Assembly: GCA_964034945.1 (NCBI GenBank) | Contig: OZ035962.1 | Location: 26,409,530 to 26,473,529, forward strand | Direction of reading: 5' to 3' | Source of the DNA: Chrysopilus asiliformis | Taxonomy: Eukaryota > Arthropoda > Insecta > Diptera > Rhagionidae | DNA: 64,000 nt | In this document: positions 29,901 through 42,800 of the stretch, one piece after another | How positions within the stretch are numbered: position 1 is the stretch's first letter | How the letters are laid out: the number at the start of each line of letters is the position of its first letter | Position numbers and translations under genes: made by a program | Notes under the pieces: model-generated | Seen by the model: only the letters and a program-made list of their open reading frames with translations | What the model was told of the DNA's origin: nothing | The model's database searches: none

Positions 29901-31851
29901 TGGCTTCTTTTTTAATAATTTTTAAAAGACGTAGGTTATATTAATTTCACTGAATGAATTTGAAGTAACTATGCGTAAATTTAATTAAAACAAACGATTT
30001 CGCTTCGTATTTAAGAAAATAGGACGATTCCTATCACCTGGTAAATGAACTGTCAATAATTTTGTGGCCGTTGAGAGAAGACTGTCGAATAACTGATCGA
30101 TTTACACAAATTTTGAAGAGTGCTTTCACACAACACTTCGAGTGAAAATATGCAAATACGCAATGTGTTGGTTTATCTGCTTCCATGAATATGTATATGC
30201 AAAACTTCCCAATCAAATTTAAAATTTCGAAATTAGCATACAGAAAACAACATTAAAATAAAAAATGAAGATAACCACAATTTTTGAAACTATATATTCC
30301 CCTACCCCTCGGTTCTTGTTCGCAAAAACTGATTAGGAGCTGTCCATAAAATACGTCAATCAGTTTTTTTTTTTTTTTTTTTTTTTTCTCTAAAAAATCT
30401 CGAAACAAACGCTTGAAACAGGTTACGGAATATCATTTCTGATTAGGAGCTGTCCATAAAATACGTCACTCAGATATCAGATATACTGACATATCGAATT
30501 AATGACGCGCAGTGGTCCACATTTCATATTGGATGAAATCAAAATGGCACAAAAAAAGTAATTGATACCAAAAAATTTACCGCCAGCAACTAATTTTATT
30601 GAGAATTCCCATTTCAACTGCGATTTCTTGGTTGAATTTCGAAGACATTTCTAACCAGTTTAATTGTAGAATCGAGTTAAAATAAAATGTCACGTTTTTA
30701 TCATAAAATTAATGAAAACTGTGACTTTAACTCTTAATCACACTCTCAAAAAATCCAAAAAAAAAAAATTATTATTTGAATGCTATTCAAATATTAGTTC
30801 ACGAAAACTTTCAGTAATCAAAATTGCCAAATAACATTAAACGTTGTGAAGTACCCTTCAAGCTAAGCTTTTAACCTAATAAAACACTAATCATTGCATG
30901 TTAAACTCTAGGCTTTACTTGATAGTCTTTAAGAAAATCATAATGTTCTAAGTTTTGTGAGACTTGACTGTTTTTTGTATTTCGAGATTTTTTTTTTAGT
31001 TTCTGAACTTATCGGCTAAATTTAAACAAAACACAGCTAAAAGATTTTTTTGTTGTACATAATTTAACAAAACTGACATTGCGATGTTTTACTGTAGAAT
31101 GAAAAGAGAAGAAGGGCAGGCAAAGAATATTAATCATACGTTTTTTGCACATGCTACGCACTTGCGTTTGTACTGACAAATAATTGATAAAAAAAACAAT
31201 TTAATTTAATATGAATATCACTGTCAATATAACATAATTTTAAATAAAAGCTTATATGCATAAATACACAAATATGTATAATGTAATTAACAATTTATTA
31301 ATTATTCATTATCTTCTATGACTTTAAATAATTTTATTAATTTGCTTATTATTTGTACATGATTTATAAATAAAATGCTAGTGATTGTTTAGCGTATCGA
31401 ATAAGAAGACTTATTAGACATATAGAAGAAGGTTCATAAATGAAAAAAGGTGAAATTTTTTTTATTAATTAAGAATTAAAAAAAAAGCTGATTTCTGAAA
31501 ATATTCAAAAACAATTTTTTTCAACGATTTTGAGTAGAAAGTTTAAATTTTCAAAAGGATGTACGGCGTTTTAGAGCTTTTTTGTATAATTCATTTTAAG
31601 TTTAACGGTTTATCATATTGCTTCACTTTAATTATCCTGTAATGCTGATTTGTTTTTGGTTTTGAGAGGATTTTGATTACCACCATTCAAAGTTTTTCTG
31701 CGATGTTTTTCTTCTTCGGAATTTTTTTTCCTCTAGATTATTGCAGACAAATATCGAAACAAACCTGATGGATCATTCCACATTTCCAAGCTCCCAAAAA
31801 TGCATTTTTATCTTTTTTTTTTGTAGAATATAAGGAGGCGCCAAATGGTAT
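26901..31851. other. AT-rich non-coding stretch
   Basis: No gene is seen. Composition is strongly AT-rich with many poly-A and poly-T runs and ATT microsatellites (near 27757). It may be distal Hipk 3' UTR in part. The direct repeat at 30329-30473 is listed separately. Confidence 0.55.
30329..30473. repeat. 35-bp direct repeat pair with T24 tract and element fragment between
   Basis: CTGATTAGGAGCTGTCCATA followed by AAATACGTCAxTCAG occurs at 30329-30363 and again at 30439-30473, in direct orientation. Between them lie a T24 run and a 45-base fragment (30399-30443) matching the inverted left arm of the hairpin element at 31852-32015 (CGAAACAAxCGxTTGAAACA). This looks like a composite of two miniature element families. 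Confidence 0.7.
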
Positions 31852-32015
31852 GGAGTGGTATTCCGTAATTTGTTTCAAACGCTTGTTTCGAGTTAGAAGA
31901 AAAAGTAGTATTCGCTGTCTCTGTTTCGACCAAAATAAATGACAGGGCGAAACAGAGATAGCGAATATCGCTTTTTCTTCTAACGCGAAACAGACAAGTT
32001 TCGGAATACCACTCC
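31852..32015. mobile_element. 164-bp hairpin miniature element
   Basis: Ends GGAGTGGTATTCCG and CGGAATACCACTCC are inverse; the arms (about 70 bases each) continue with TTAGAAGAAAAAG and a TATTCGCTRTCTCTGTTTCG block, interrupted by small indels. The loop is about 20 bases. A fragment of one arm is at 30399-30443. Confidence 0.75.
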
Positions 32016-32146
32016 TGGTTTTACCTTGTGCGCGATTTTTTCTTGGGACGGCTCTGCATCAACGCACAGTCTAGCAAATTTCAAAAAAAAACATTAATAT
32101 CCGTTGAGTAACTGTTGAAATAGCAGATGAGCAGGGGTAATACCCA

Positions 32147-32250
32147 AGTTGCGATTTTTGTTTTTGTTTTATGTATTTTGTCGGTAGAAAAGCGTTTAGC
32201 CACAACACGTAAAACCACGACAATCGCAATACGTGTGGGACAGTTTTTAT
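32147..32250. repeat. Degenerate inverted repeat related to the 35231-35365 hairpin
   Basis: CCCAAGTTGCGATTTTTG is loosely inverse to CGACAATCGCAATACGTGTGG, around a GGTAGAAAAGCG loop followed by ACAACACG. The same loop features (GGTAGAAAAA, then AACAACACG) occur in the well-preserved hairpin at 35231-35365. Probably an old relative. Confidence 0.35.
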
Positions 32251-32319
32251 TATACAAAAAAACAGTACAAAAATATTAATTTTGTGGGGCGATTTCTCGT
32301 TATGAAAAACGTTAAAAGC

Positions 32320-32456
32320 TAGCAGCTCGGCGCTCGGTTCTTCACGACTCTCCTCCTTCTTGGTCATCTTGGCGCTGCTGTCGCGTTGGTCGCAGACCGT
32401 GTTGCCAAATTGGTTACATACGGAATTATAACTGTGGAGATCTATAACTTCCATAC
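32320..32456 (-). other. Isolated coding-like, GC-rich patch
   Basis: Within very AT-rich DNA this 135-base patch reads on the minus strand as about 45 residues with coding-like composition, starting Met-Glu-Val-Ile-Asp and containing KMTKKEESREEPSAELL. A plausible acceptor (TCTTTCAG) lies just upstream on that strand. No convincing donor follows, and the frame degenerates into AT-rich codons towards 32071. I do not recognise the protein. It could be an exon of an unannotated gene, an alternative first exon, or a gene fragment. Confidence 0.25.
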
Positions 32457-33951
32457 GTAGAGAACGGTGGAAATTACTGAAAGACTAACAGAATTTTCCA
32501 GTGGGCAGAATTGTGCCATGTTCTTCACTTTGTTTATCCAATGCTCGGTTTTTGTTGCAAAAATGCCCAACTTTATTTTTGAAACAAGTTCTGGTTTTGT
32601 TTTCTTTCAAAAGCCGTCAAAATCTATAATCACAACTCTCAAAAAACTAACAAAAATAATTGTATATCCAACTTTTGAAAGAACTTAGCTTTCTATGAAT
32701 TTCGTTAGAAATTTAAGTTTGGTTTTAACTAATTTTGTGTCCCTAGAAATTAATCAGATGCCTTAATAATCGAAATACAAAAAAAAATACAAGAAGGAAT
32801 AATAATTTTGGAGAAATTAGGAAAGCAGATGTGAATAACTATACATTTAATATAAACAAAAGTAATTTGTAGATAATTAACAAAAATTTTAAAAAAAATG
32901 AGATTAAACTTTCTATTAAACCGGTCCGTGTACATAGCTATTAATTATTATGTATAATAATAATAAAAACATTTATAAAAATATGAATTTGCATAATAGA
33001 TATTTTAAAAATTCATCTTTGAGGGTGTAATAATTGTGATTTTTTAAATGTAAACATAACAGAAAAATAAACGTGTTTAAATGATAAATATTAAATGAAA
33101 AAATAAAGAAATATGCAAAAATAAATAACAAATCAAGGGTTGTTGTTCCTCCTTCACCTATCTTAAAACAATTTATCTGTTTTCAAATTTTACTTAACAA
33201 AAACTGCAACTAATTACTATTATTAATAGAAATGTATATAAAATATTTTGAAAAAAAAAACAATTTTTAGCAAAACAAAATTAAAGTTCTTTTAGTAGAG
33301 AGAAATCAAAATTCTTAAAACTGATAATTTAGAATTAAACAAATTTGATTACACGAAAGACCAAAATAAGATTTATACAGTTATGAAAGAATTGTTTAAC
33401 ATAAGAAATTTTTCGAAGCAAAAAAACACTATCTATACAAAACACAAGCAAATGGAAAAAGATAAAAAACAGCAACATTTATTAATTATAAATCCTTTTT
33501 TAATAATAATAATAATAAAAAAAACAAATACCTACTGTTAGAATTATGTGATCATTGAATATATTTACTATATAAAAAATAATATTTTATAAATGTCATA
33601 GAAATACGTTTGCAACAAAATAAACAATACAAAGTAATTTTATTAAATTTATCTAAGTTCAATGGATATTTTGCAAAATTTCGAAAGGAAAGAAACGCAA
33701 AACTAAAATATTTGTACTTGTAATTTCTAGACTGTTTATAAATACGGATTAACACACAATATAAATACCTAATTAAAATAGTGTTATTCTTAACAAACAA
33801 TTTTCTAATTAACAGTTTTTTTTAAAGATAGCATAACATGATATATATTGATTAAAAAAAATACACTGTGGTTGTTTAGAGATACAATTAATATGAAAAA
33901 AATATATAAATTTATATATGTATTGAAAAAAAAATTATTAATCCTTTCACT

Positions 33952-34066
33952 GCCGAGAGCAAAACATTTTTTTACAAAACACCGCAAAACCCATATTTCA
34001 CAACTATAATTTTTCGCGCCAGACAATTTTAATATGTCCTCTGGCGCGAACACGGGGGGTGAAAGG
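33952..34066. mobile_element. 115-bp TTAA-flanked miniature element
   Basis: Flanked by TTAA at 33948-33951 and 34067-34070. Termini share CCTTTCAC in inverse orientation (left has one extra base). An internal GCGCCAGA...TCTGGCGCG hairpin sits near the right end. TTAA duplication with CCY termini is the piggyBac pattern. Confidence 0.55.
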
Positions 34067-35230
34067 TTAAATACATTTATTCAAATATTTTTTAGAAAAA
34101 ACAATTAACAAATTAATTACTTTATCTTTTTTTTATTAAAGAATTAAATAACATTGCAAATTGGGGTCAGTTATGAGTATATTAAGTAATATTATTATTA
34201 TCAAAGTAACGAAAAAAAAAATTGGAAAAATATTAACATTTTTGTCTCGGTAAAAGTGGAAAAAATTAAGTATAAAGTACATAAATCATAATTATAAATA
34301 TAAAAGATATATATTTGTTACTATTTGTTTAATTGTTAGATCATTAAGAGCAAATGAGCTAAAAAATTATGGAAAATTTGAAGGAAAAAAAACGAACAGC
34401 ATAATTGTATAATAATTGATATGTTTCTTATATTATTTGTAGTATTTTTTCGTCTTTTGTTTAACTTTTTTTTTGTATGTATAATAGATTGAAATAAAAC
34501 CAAAAATATCGAAAAAAATCAACTAATTTGTAATGGTTTATACTTTTTGCATTTTCAGAAAACTCTGTTTTATTGGTTTTATTTCGTACATTTTTTTTTA
34601 TTATGATGATGATTAATAATAATTTTAGTAATATTATAAAACACAAATATTATAATTATAAACTTATATACATGCATATATAGTGTGATTTATTCTAAAA
34701 AAAATTCTTTGAAAAAAAAAACAAAAAAAATACATGATATTTAATGGCATAAAATAAAAACAGAAGCAAATGATTAAATACATTTTTTATTTATTTTTTA
34801 TCATCAATTTTTTACTTTAGTTTTTCAGTTTAATCGAAGGTTAGGTAACTAAAGATAAGCAACAACAGAACTTTTAAAATATATGAAAACTACTGTGGAG
34901 CTATGAATCTCAATCAACTAATGCAATTTAAAGATTTTTTTTGATTGTTTGACTGTTAAGCGTCAAAATACAAGGAAAAAGGCATACTAAAGATTTCTTA
35001 TCCGCTGGCGCATTATTGTAGGGCCCCAAATTTTATTCTAGATTTCTTATCTTTTTTTACCTAGTCTTTGGTTTTATTCACTTATTCTTTGGTTTTTGGG
35101 AATGTAAGGAAAGTGCAGAGTACCGTCTGATCGGGATAGAGTGATCGTTTTTTAAAGGACATAACATTTTCTTCAAAGAAATTTAGGACGAAAAGACTCA
35201 CCATTCTGGGTTGAGGTTTTTAGAGCGATC

Positions 35231-35365
35231 AATCACCCCGATGCGAGTGTCGTGTCGTTTTCGACAAGAGTCGTTTTAGGTGTTGTTGTTGGTAGAAAAA
35301 CACTAACAACAACACGCGAAATGACTCTTGTCGAAAACGACACGACACTCGCAATCGGGGTGATT
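35231..35365. repeat. Near-perfect hairpin, 60-bp arms, 14-base loop
   Basis: Left arm 35231-35290 and right arm 35305-35365 pair almost throughout, sharing ATCACCCCGAT, GCGAGTGTCGTGTCGTTTTC and GACAAGAGTC. The loop is GGTAGAAAAACACT. It may be a miniature element; if transcribed it would give a strong hairpin RNA of pre-miRNA-like or longer size. Confidence 0.85.
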
Positions 35366-35984
35366 GCTAGAATTTTGGTCCTCACAAAAAGGTCATTAAA
35401 ACTTTGGCCGAGAAAAAAAACTTGAACAAAATTCATTCTCTTTTACTTTCTCTTTTAGGTGTTGAATTCAACGTAAATGTCACGATTTTTAAAATCCCTC
35501 AAAAAAGAATAAGCGTATGATTTTTTAAAATTTAAAATATGAAATCTAATTGTGAACTTGCTCGATTTAGCTTTAAATCATTCGAAGCAAGTTTTTGTAT
35601 TTAATTTGCTACACGAACTTCGAACACGAAATGCTCTTAAAAAAGAATGGTTGTTTCATTCGTTACTACACAAAAAAGTGCATTAAGTGAAATATTAACA
35701 TTTTGAATGGATAAATTATAAAAGAAATTTCTTATTTTCTCTCGTGTAGTAAGGTACGTTTCATTTTCGTATAAGTTAGTTATACGAGTGTTTGAAACAT
35801 GTCAGTGGTAAAACTTATTCTGTCGAAAAACAAACCGTTTTGTTAAAAAATTGTTCCACGAAAGTATGCACCACGATTCTGATAGACTTGAAAGGACACA
35901 ACTTTCTGTCGGATCGCAATTTAAAACTGCGACATGCAATTACCATCACCTTTTTTATACTCTATGTGAGAATAATATAGTAGT

Positions 35985-36330
35985 AGGTATAATAGATTCG
36001 GTGTATACCGTTTGTAATGCATCGAACCAATCGTCGAACAAAAAGAATGAATTACACCGGGTGTTTGGGATGACAAAAGATTTTGATTTCCGCCTGTCCG
36101 TCCATCCGTAAACACCTTAACTTTCGAAAGGATTGAGCTAGACACTTACAATTTTTTACTGTTGCATTTTTCCTAAATATGATAGCAAGGTTAAAAAACA
36201 GGAAACCATTTCTTTTCCAATTATTTGGGGTTTTCTCGAAAATAGAGAGTCGTATCGAAAAAATTATGAAAATAAAATGTGTTTAGAATATGTTTTACAA
36301 AACTCTTCCATACATCAAAATCCGATCAGA
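35985..36330 (-). mobile_element. Diverged copy of family B element
   Basis: Ordered resemblance to 10717-11212: ACCGTTTGTAA, AATGAATTACACC-GGTGTTT, a CCTGTCCGTCCATCC block, GATTGAGCTAGA-ACTTx(A/C)AATTTT, and later CTTCCATACATCAAAATCCGAT. The GC-rich centre and terminal CCCGTATGG repeats are lost. Boundaries are approximate. Confidence 0.6.
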
Positions 36331-39258
36331 TCGTTTCTTCGCCCTCCCCCCATAAAAAGTCAAAATTCGGACTGTCCTCGAATTTTCTTTGTTTAAAAGT
36401 TGCGTATTTTTCATATTGAACAATAACGTGAGAAAAAACCGGTTCACATGACATTTGTCGTACCGCGAATTTACCAGAATCAGGCGCATAAAGAAATCAA
36501 AAACGCTTGGTACTTAAATCACATTAATGCTAATAAATGCTTTTTACTCTTTTGAGCCAAAATACCAGAACCAGTTGACTTCAACAAATCTGTGAATGTA
36601 ATACCTCGTTTTAAGTCTAGACTTTACGAAATATTGTCCTAACACAAGGTTAAATTTTGAGAAGAAAGGAATGAAGAAAGGGAAAATGTCATCATAAATT
36701 TACATCTGGGAATGAATGAATTAATTTTTTTTTTCATTTTTTTTTAGATAATTCTAAATTGAAGCATTTAAAAAATGTTTTTTAAGGTAGGTGTTACATT
36801 TAAATATCATGTAAGTACGAAATATTAGCAAAGAAGAATAGTATACTAAAAATATACTAAAATTTTATTAATAAATGACCAATTGTCTGGCTTTTAACGA
36901 GCTTCTTATCTATGCGTCCCACCATCACTACCACAAACAAATAAAGTTTTTTTTTCTTAAAAAAATTAACAATTTTCACACAACCTAATGAAATTTTATA
37001 CATAAAATTAAGAAGCCAAAACATTTTGCAACTCTTCACTATATTTTTTTTCTACAATAAACGAAAAGGTATTTCGTTTAATTTATTATGATTAAAAAGC
37101 AACACATTTAAAGGAAATTTCTAGTGTGTGTAAATGTAAACCGTCCAAAATTTTCAGTTGAATATAAATTAAAGACTTGCATTTTAAAGTTTTCTTTCCA
37201 AAAAGAACACAAAAAAACAACATTTGCTACATTTGTATTTGATAGGATAGCTTTTAAAGAAAAAAAAAACTTTGATAAAATACTAAATACCTACTGATAT
37301 TTTATGTAATTAAATAAAACAATTAAAGTTTATTACTTGATGTAGAGTTTTAAATATTATCTCTTATTGCCACTAGTCTCATAATCGAATACATAATAGT
37401 AACATATTGATAATAATATTATACTTTAAATATTTGTGTACAGAATAATGGATATTTTTATTCACAAATATTTTTTTTTACTGAAATGTCGCATTTTTCT
37501 TTTATTTATGACTGATGTGAAAATTGGATTCTGAAGCATGGTCTAACATATGAAAGGATTTTCAAATTTGAAATATGTTTGACATGAAAACCGGTAAGAC
37601 TTGAAAATGAAAAATCGAATAATGGTCAAATAATAATTGAATTTTCAAGAAATCTTAAAAGCAATTTGGATTTTTAACACCTTTTTTCTCTTTAGCATTA
37701 TTTTTCAAACCAAAATTAGGCTTCGTAAAATTAGAAGTTCATAAAGCTTCCTTATCTAATTTTCCCACTACCTATGAAATAGACTTGCCGTACCTACATT
37801 TTTATCTGGATTATGACATTTGTACGGGTTGGAACGGATTAATAGCTGGGGCGGCATTATATTTATGTTAATTCATTCTTTTTCCAAGTATTTTTTTTCC
37901 TTCACTAAAATGGATATTATTCTAAGCACAATAATAATATTAGTATTATTCAATCGACGTTACAGAACACTTAATGTGACATTTTACTGGTAGGATTAAG
38001 TTTAAAGTCAATACAAAAACCCTGTTTTATATGTTTAACAATTTACTGACCAAAGAAATTTTAAATGAAAAATCTTTGTATATAGGTCGCAAGATTATCA
38101 TACATGCAAATGACTCCAAAAGACTAGTATTGTAAATAAAATGTTTGAAGTTTTTGTATAAACCCTAAATCTACTAAACGTAAACCAATTAAATATTTAT
38201 TATACAAAAAAGGCATACGAAAGTGAAATAATTCAAAACTTGTATAATGGATTTTTAAACAGTAATATTTATTAAAAGATATTTAAAAAAAATTCTTATG
38301 TAACTAAATTATTCTAAAATAAAAGAAACAAAAATTGCAGAAACTAACTTTATGAGTTATGAAAAAAAAGTTTGATATGTGAATTTAGTGTAGTTGAATC
38401 AAAGTAAAATATTTTTATATTTAAAGTTTATACACAATAAAAGTTAAAGAAAAATTTAATTACTAAATGTAGATCGTAGCTGTCAGTAAAATAAGATGAA
38501 AAATTACACACAGCCACATGCAGCATAATAAAAAGTAAACTAAATGAATATCAACGGACATTTATTAAAAAAAAATTGTTTTGTAGATTTACTACAAAGA
38601 AATAACAAATTTAGTAACACAACAAAAAAAAATATAACAAGACTTTCCAATAGAATGTGTAACTAATGATTATTTACGTTACAAAAACATAATTAAATTC
38701 AGTAAACACAACATAAACTATATTATTATAAAAAAAATAAAGATTTTATATGGTGAATAAATTATTAACACATAGAAACACAAATTGTTTATGTATTTGA
38801 AATGAATTTTTAACAACAATAATAATCATATTTAACTATATTAAGACGTCATGAAGAATTCTCATAAGTATCATAAACGTTCTTAAATTCAGATATAGAA
38901 AAAAGTCGTAAAAAATATGTTTGTATTCATGTATCAAAAATATTATATTTAATATAATTAACTATAGTTAAAATTCACAGGGATCGAGAAAAATTACATA
39001 TTGCTTGTATATTATATTTTTTGGCATTTGAAAATTCTTTTGCAGTTAAAAAATGTTCATTTTTATATCATTAAAAAGTTGATAGTAACCTGTTTGAGGT
39101 ATAACATACCAATATTTTAAAACAAAAATCACCCGCGGCGGAGAATCCGTTTGGTGTCCACAGCATGGACGCATTGGGATTATGGTGAATTCGGTGAATT
39201 CGCACTTCTAGTGATTGAAAAGGCCTTGGCGGAGAGTATACAAGACGGCGAATGGCTA
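36331..39258. other. AT-rich non-coding stretch
   Basis: I see no gene, RNA or well-defined repeat in this very AT-rich stretch; it is intergenic between the two convergent genes. Confidence 0.55.
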
Positions 39259-40412
39259 CACCCAGAGAAAAATCTCATTCAATCTGACGAAAATGCTACG
39301 TATAATTAACAAATATAGCGTCAATATACGTCCAACACAACTTTGTGTTTTCCTAACAAAATTGAGTTTGTTAATTTTACGTTGTCACGTTTTTCAGATG
39401 GTTACTGAAAAATCTATGTTATCTTAACAAAAACAATACGTAAACTCAACACAACTTCTGTTATATTGCTCTTAACAAAATTTTGTGTTGTCTTAACAAA
39501 AATTCTTACGTCAATTTTACCTTGCAACTTTTGTGTAATGTTTGTTGTTTCAACACAAAAGTAGGTTTGTTGTACAGAATTTTGTGTTATGTGAACAAGA
39601 TTTTCAGTAACATTGAAGAAAACAATGTGTTCAACGTACACAACCCAGACGTGTAATGAACAAATTTTTGGTTCACATTACATATAATAACTACGTTAAT
39701 ACTACGTCAAATTTTGTTGCTTTTACATTTATACTGTGTGGAAACTAGCATATAAACTGTGTTAGTTTTACACATAAAATATGTCTTTCATTCACGGAAA
39801 AAACATATAGGAACCGTTCCACCAAAATCGCATGCTCCAGTGGGAAAAAAGGGCATATGGGGAAAAAGGGCATAAAAGGGCATATGGGAAAAAAGGGCAT
39901 AGTGGCCAAATATAGCAGTCATTCATATAAAAAAGTTGTAACGGCTCCCAAATTTTAGGCAGGTTCAAGCTATATAAACTCCGAGTTCGCAAACCACGTG
40001 TGAATTATAATAGAAGAAAAAAAATCGACTTGAATTATTACGTGAAGTTTTGTTAGCTTTACTCGGAATTGTGTTATAGGTACATAGATAATATGTAACA
40101 GAGAGCTTCTTAATGTTTTTGATTATTTGTATCAACAACAAATGATATTTGTAATTTTCACAACCTTTTGCGTAGTTACTACACAACTTATTTTCGATAT
40201 ACGATTTCTTTGGGTAAAAATTTAACACAAGCACTTTTGTTGGCTGCACATGGATGTACGTAAATCCTACATATTCTATGTTATTAGAATAACACAATTT
40301 TTCGTTCGTAGAACAGAACTTCTGTTATCTATACGTTTTTTCTTGTGTTAAAGTTCAACACAAAGTCTTTTGTTAATTTTACTAAGATTTTACTAAGATT
40401 TTTCTCTGGGTG
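39259..40412. mobile_element. 1154-bp TA-flanked non-autonomous element
   Basis: Perfect 17-base terminal inverted repeats CACCCAGAGAAAAATCT, each bounded by TA (39257-39258 and 40413-40414), the Tc1/mariner insertion signature. The interior is non-coding, with many AACAAAATTxTGTGTT blocks in both orientations, subterminal repeats that may be transposase or host-protein sites. A short GGGCATATGGGGAAAAAG tandem stretch lies at 39848-39902. No transposase frame is present. Confidence 0.85.
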
Positions 40413-40627
40413 TAGGGAAACCGTGTGAATCCGGGACAGATTACAAGTTGTGTGCGGTGGCAGGGGGTGGGGGCGAATTTTTTTATGCTTCGAAATTAAT
40501 CGTGAAAATTTTGAAAGCCCGATCAAAAGGAAGAGAGTTTGTTTTAATTCTATTTTGTAATTATGTCCTATATCCACTTTTAGGCTAAGCGAAATTGTAC
40601 TGTCTAATAATTTGAAAATCGACCTTA

Positions 40628-40777
40628 CCCAAAATCAGACTAACGAATGCGATTATGATTACGATTGAGCTTCCTCGACAAATGAGATCAAAGGTTTCAT
40701 GTCCCTATCGTCGAAAGCTTTGATCTCATTGGTCGAGAAGCTTCAATCGTAATCACAATCGTTAGTCTGAATTGGGC
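40628..40777. repeat. Hairpin element, arms about 65 bp
   Basis: Left arm from CCCAAAATCAGACTAACGA and right arm ending CGTTAGTCTGAATTGGG are inverse with few mismatches, sharing CAATCGTAATC and TTTGATCTCATT. The loop is about 20 bases. Probable fold-back miniature element; no target duplication was clear. Confidence 0.8.
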
Positions 40778-41040
40778 TTTAGGCCCTTTTTGCCACAGAG
40801 ATAAAAAGTTTTACGGCTGCTTTCTGTTTTCAAAATACAGCAACAATTGTGCCGCAAGCAAAACTTTTAGAAACAAACATCCCACGAACACATTCGCCAT
40901 ATTGCACACTTCTTGCACCGCCAGGTAACTTCTGACATGGCGATTAAGTTTAGATACTGACCTTGAACACGTTTTCTGCATACAAATTAATTTTGGGCGA
41001 TAAACGACACAATTTCTCAATGTGAAACTTGGAGCAATAT

Positions 41041-41290
41041 ATGAGGCCTTCAGCGCAATAACGGACTAAGCCATATAATCGAGTTTTTGAAGCTTTTCCA
41101 CTTTTGTACTATTATTGACTGTAAATTTTTGGGAAAAAAAATTGTGTGGACTTTTTTACTCAATGTTGAAATGTTCTTTTATGCATCCAAACATTTTTAT
41201 CTAGAAACTCACTCGCAATAGTGATTCAAACACAAAAAAATTCACGATTTCGACATGTGGGTTAGTCCACTATTGCTCTCAACGCCTCAT
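41041..41290 (-). mobile_element. 250-bp miniature element, family C copy 1
   Basis: Termini ATGAGGC and GCCTCAT are inverse. The interior, read on the minus strand, matches the family C copy at 57136-57386 through most of its length: CCCACATGTCGAAATCGTGA, GTGTTTGAATCACTATTGCG, TTTGGATGCA and AAAAGTGGAAAAGCTTCAAA. Non-coding. It lies just beyond the 3' end of the matrix-protein gene. Confidence 0.85.
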
Positions 41291-41327
41291 ATTGTAATAG
41301 TTTTAAATTCAGATTTTTTTTATTAAA

Positions 41328-41455
41328 GGTATATTTCACCACTGCTAGATAAGTTTTATAAACATCTGTCATATGTCTTATGTCTACGGCACAAGGTCGC
41401 TGAGATTTACTTAACCTTTAGATAAAACTTATGCAGCAGTGGTGAAACAGGCCCT
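41328..41455. mobile_element. 128-bp inverted-repeat element
   Basis: TTTCACCACTGCTAGATAAG on the left is inverse to CTTATGCAGCAGTGGTGAAA on the right, with one or two mismatches; pairing continues through AGTTTTAT. It lies 37 bases from the family C element at 41041-41290. Non-coding. Confidence 0.75.
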
Positions 41456-42800
41456 AAATCACATAAAAAATCATAAAAATAAGTCAAAATATGCTGTTAG
41501 TTTCTATATTTTGAAGAAATCAGTTGCATATATTTTGCAAAGTTTTTGCGATTTTCCTGCATATTATTGAGCTTTTTGTGCATACTTGCTTGCATATTTC
41601 AACATTTTTTTGTTGGATATAATCCGATCTCTATCGATTAGAATATTCAGTCAACTAGTTTGGCAAAAAAAAACAATTACACTAGAAAGTACGACAACGA
41701 AAAAAAGTTGGATAACTCTCTCTAAATCACTGGTAACCTGTAGTAGTTGCATAACTAAACAACAAGATCATTTTTAGTAATTTGAAATTTAACATCAGTT
41801 TATTCATATTAGAAATATCATAATATCACTAAAAATTTACAATTTTAACGGTTTTATACACCCATTTAAAAATGGCGCGTCGTTTTTCGATGCAAAGCTT
41901 ACGTTGGCAAAGCAATTGGATAAAAATATTTTTAATTAAAATTAAATAAAATCTATGTTTACTTACAAAGTCAAAAAATCGTAATTCGAGCTAAAAACTA
42001 GTTGAATTTATGATAAAATTTCAAATAGTTTTAATGCTATAATTTAAATAAATAAAAAAGTTGGATTAAATCTTCAACGCCATTTGAATAATCACTTGAA
42101 CCTGATATAATGCATAAATATTAAACTGGTGGATAGTAGCTATTGAATAACATTTGTTACGAGTATTAAAAAAAAGGAGAACAACAAATCCATTAAATCT
42201 TTTTATTATCACTTTTATATAATAAATAGATTTTTAGCATTTCCGCAATTTATAATTTATGACTAGCAGAGTGAAAAACAATGCTAACAAAGGTAATATC
42301 ACTAAATTCAAATTTTGTCAATTTTTGTCATTCAATTCTTTTATGGCATGAGTTTTTGCAACACAACTGCATAAGTATGTGTGAAAAGTATAAAATTTAT
42401 AAAACTAATCAGAAATGGATCACCACATGGATGTGAATTAAATAATAACAATAATAATAGTAAAGTGGGAGAGGAAGAAAAATAAATAAACAATATCTTT
42501 GTACCTTTCTTGTGTGTTTTTAGAATTTAAATATGTTAAAAAAGATATAAAATATATATTAAAGAAACTATGAAACAAATACAAAAAATATGGCTGTTTT
42601 ATATCATACTAATTAATAATATTATGATTATTATGATTCCGTATTTAATAAAACTATAAACAAACAATTAAAATTGATGATAATAAAAATATATTATGGA
42701 TATTATTTATTTAGTATAACAATAAAGAGCTGTGTCTGACAGATATGCATTGAACAATGTGTTTTATTTCAACGATTTCGGCGTTGGAGTTTCCATTTAA

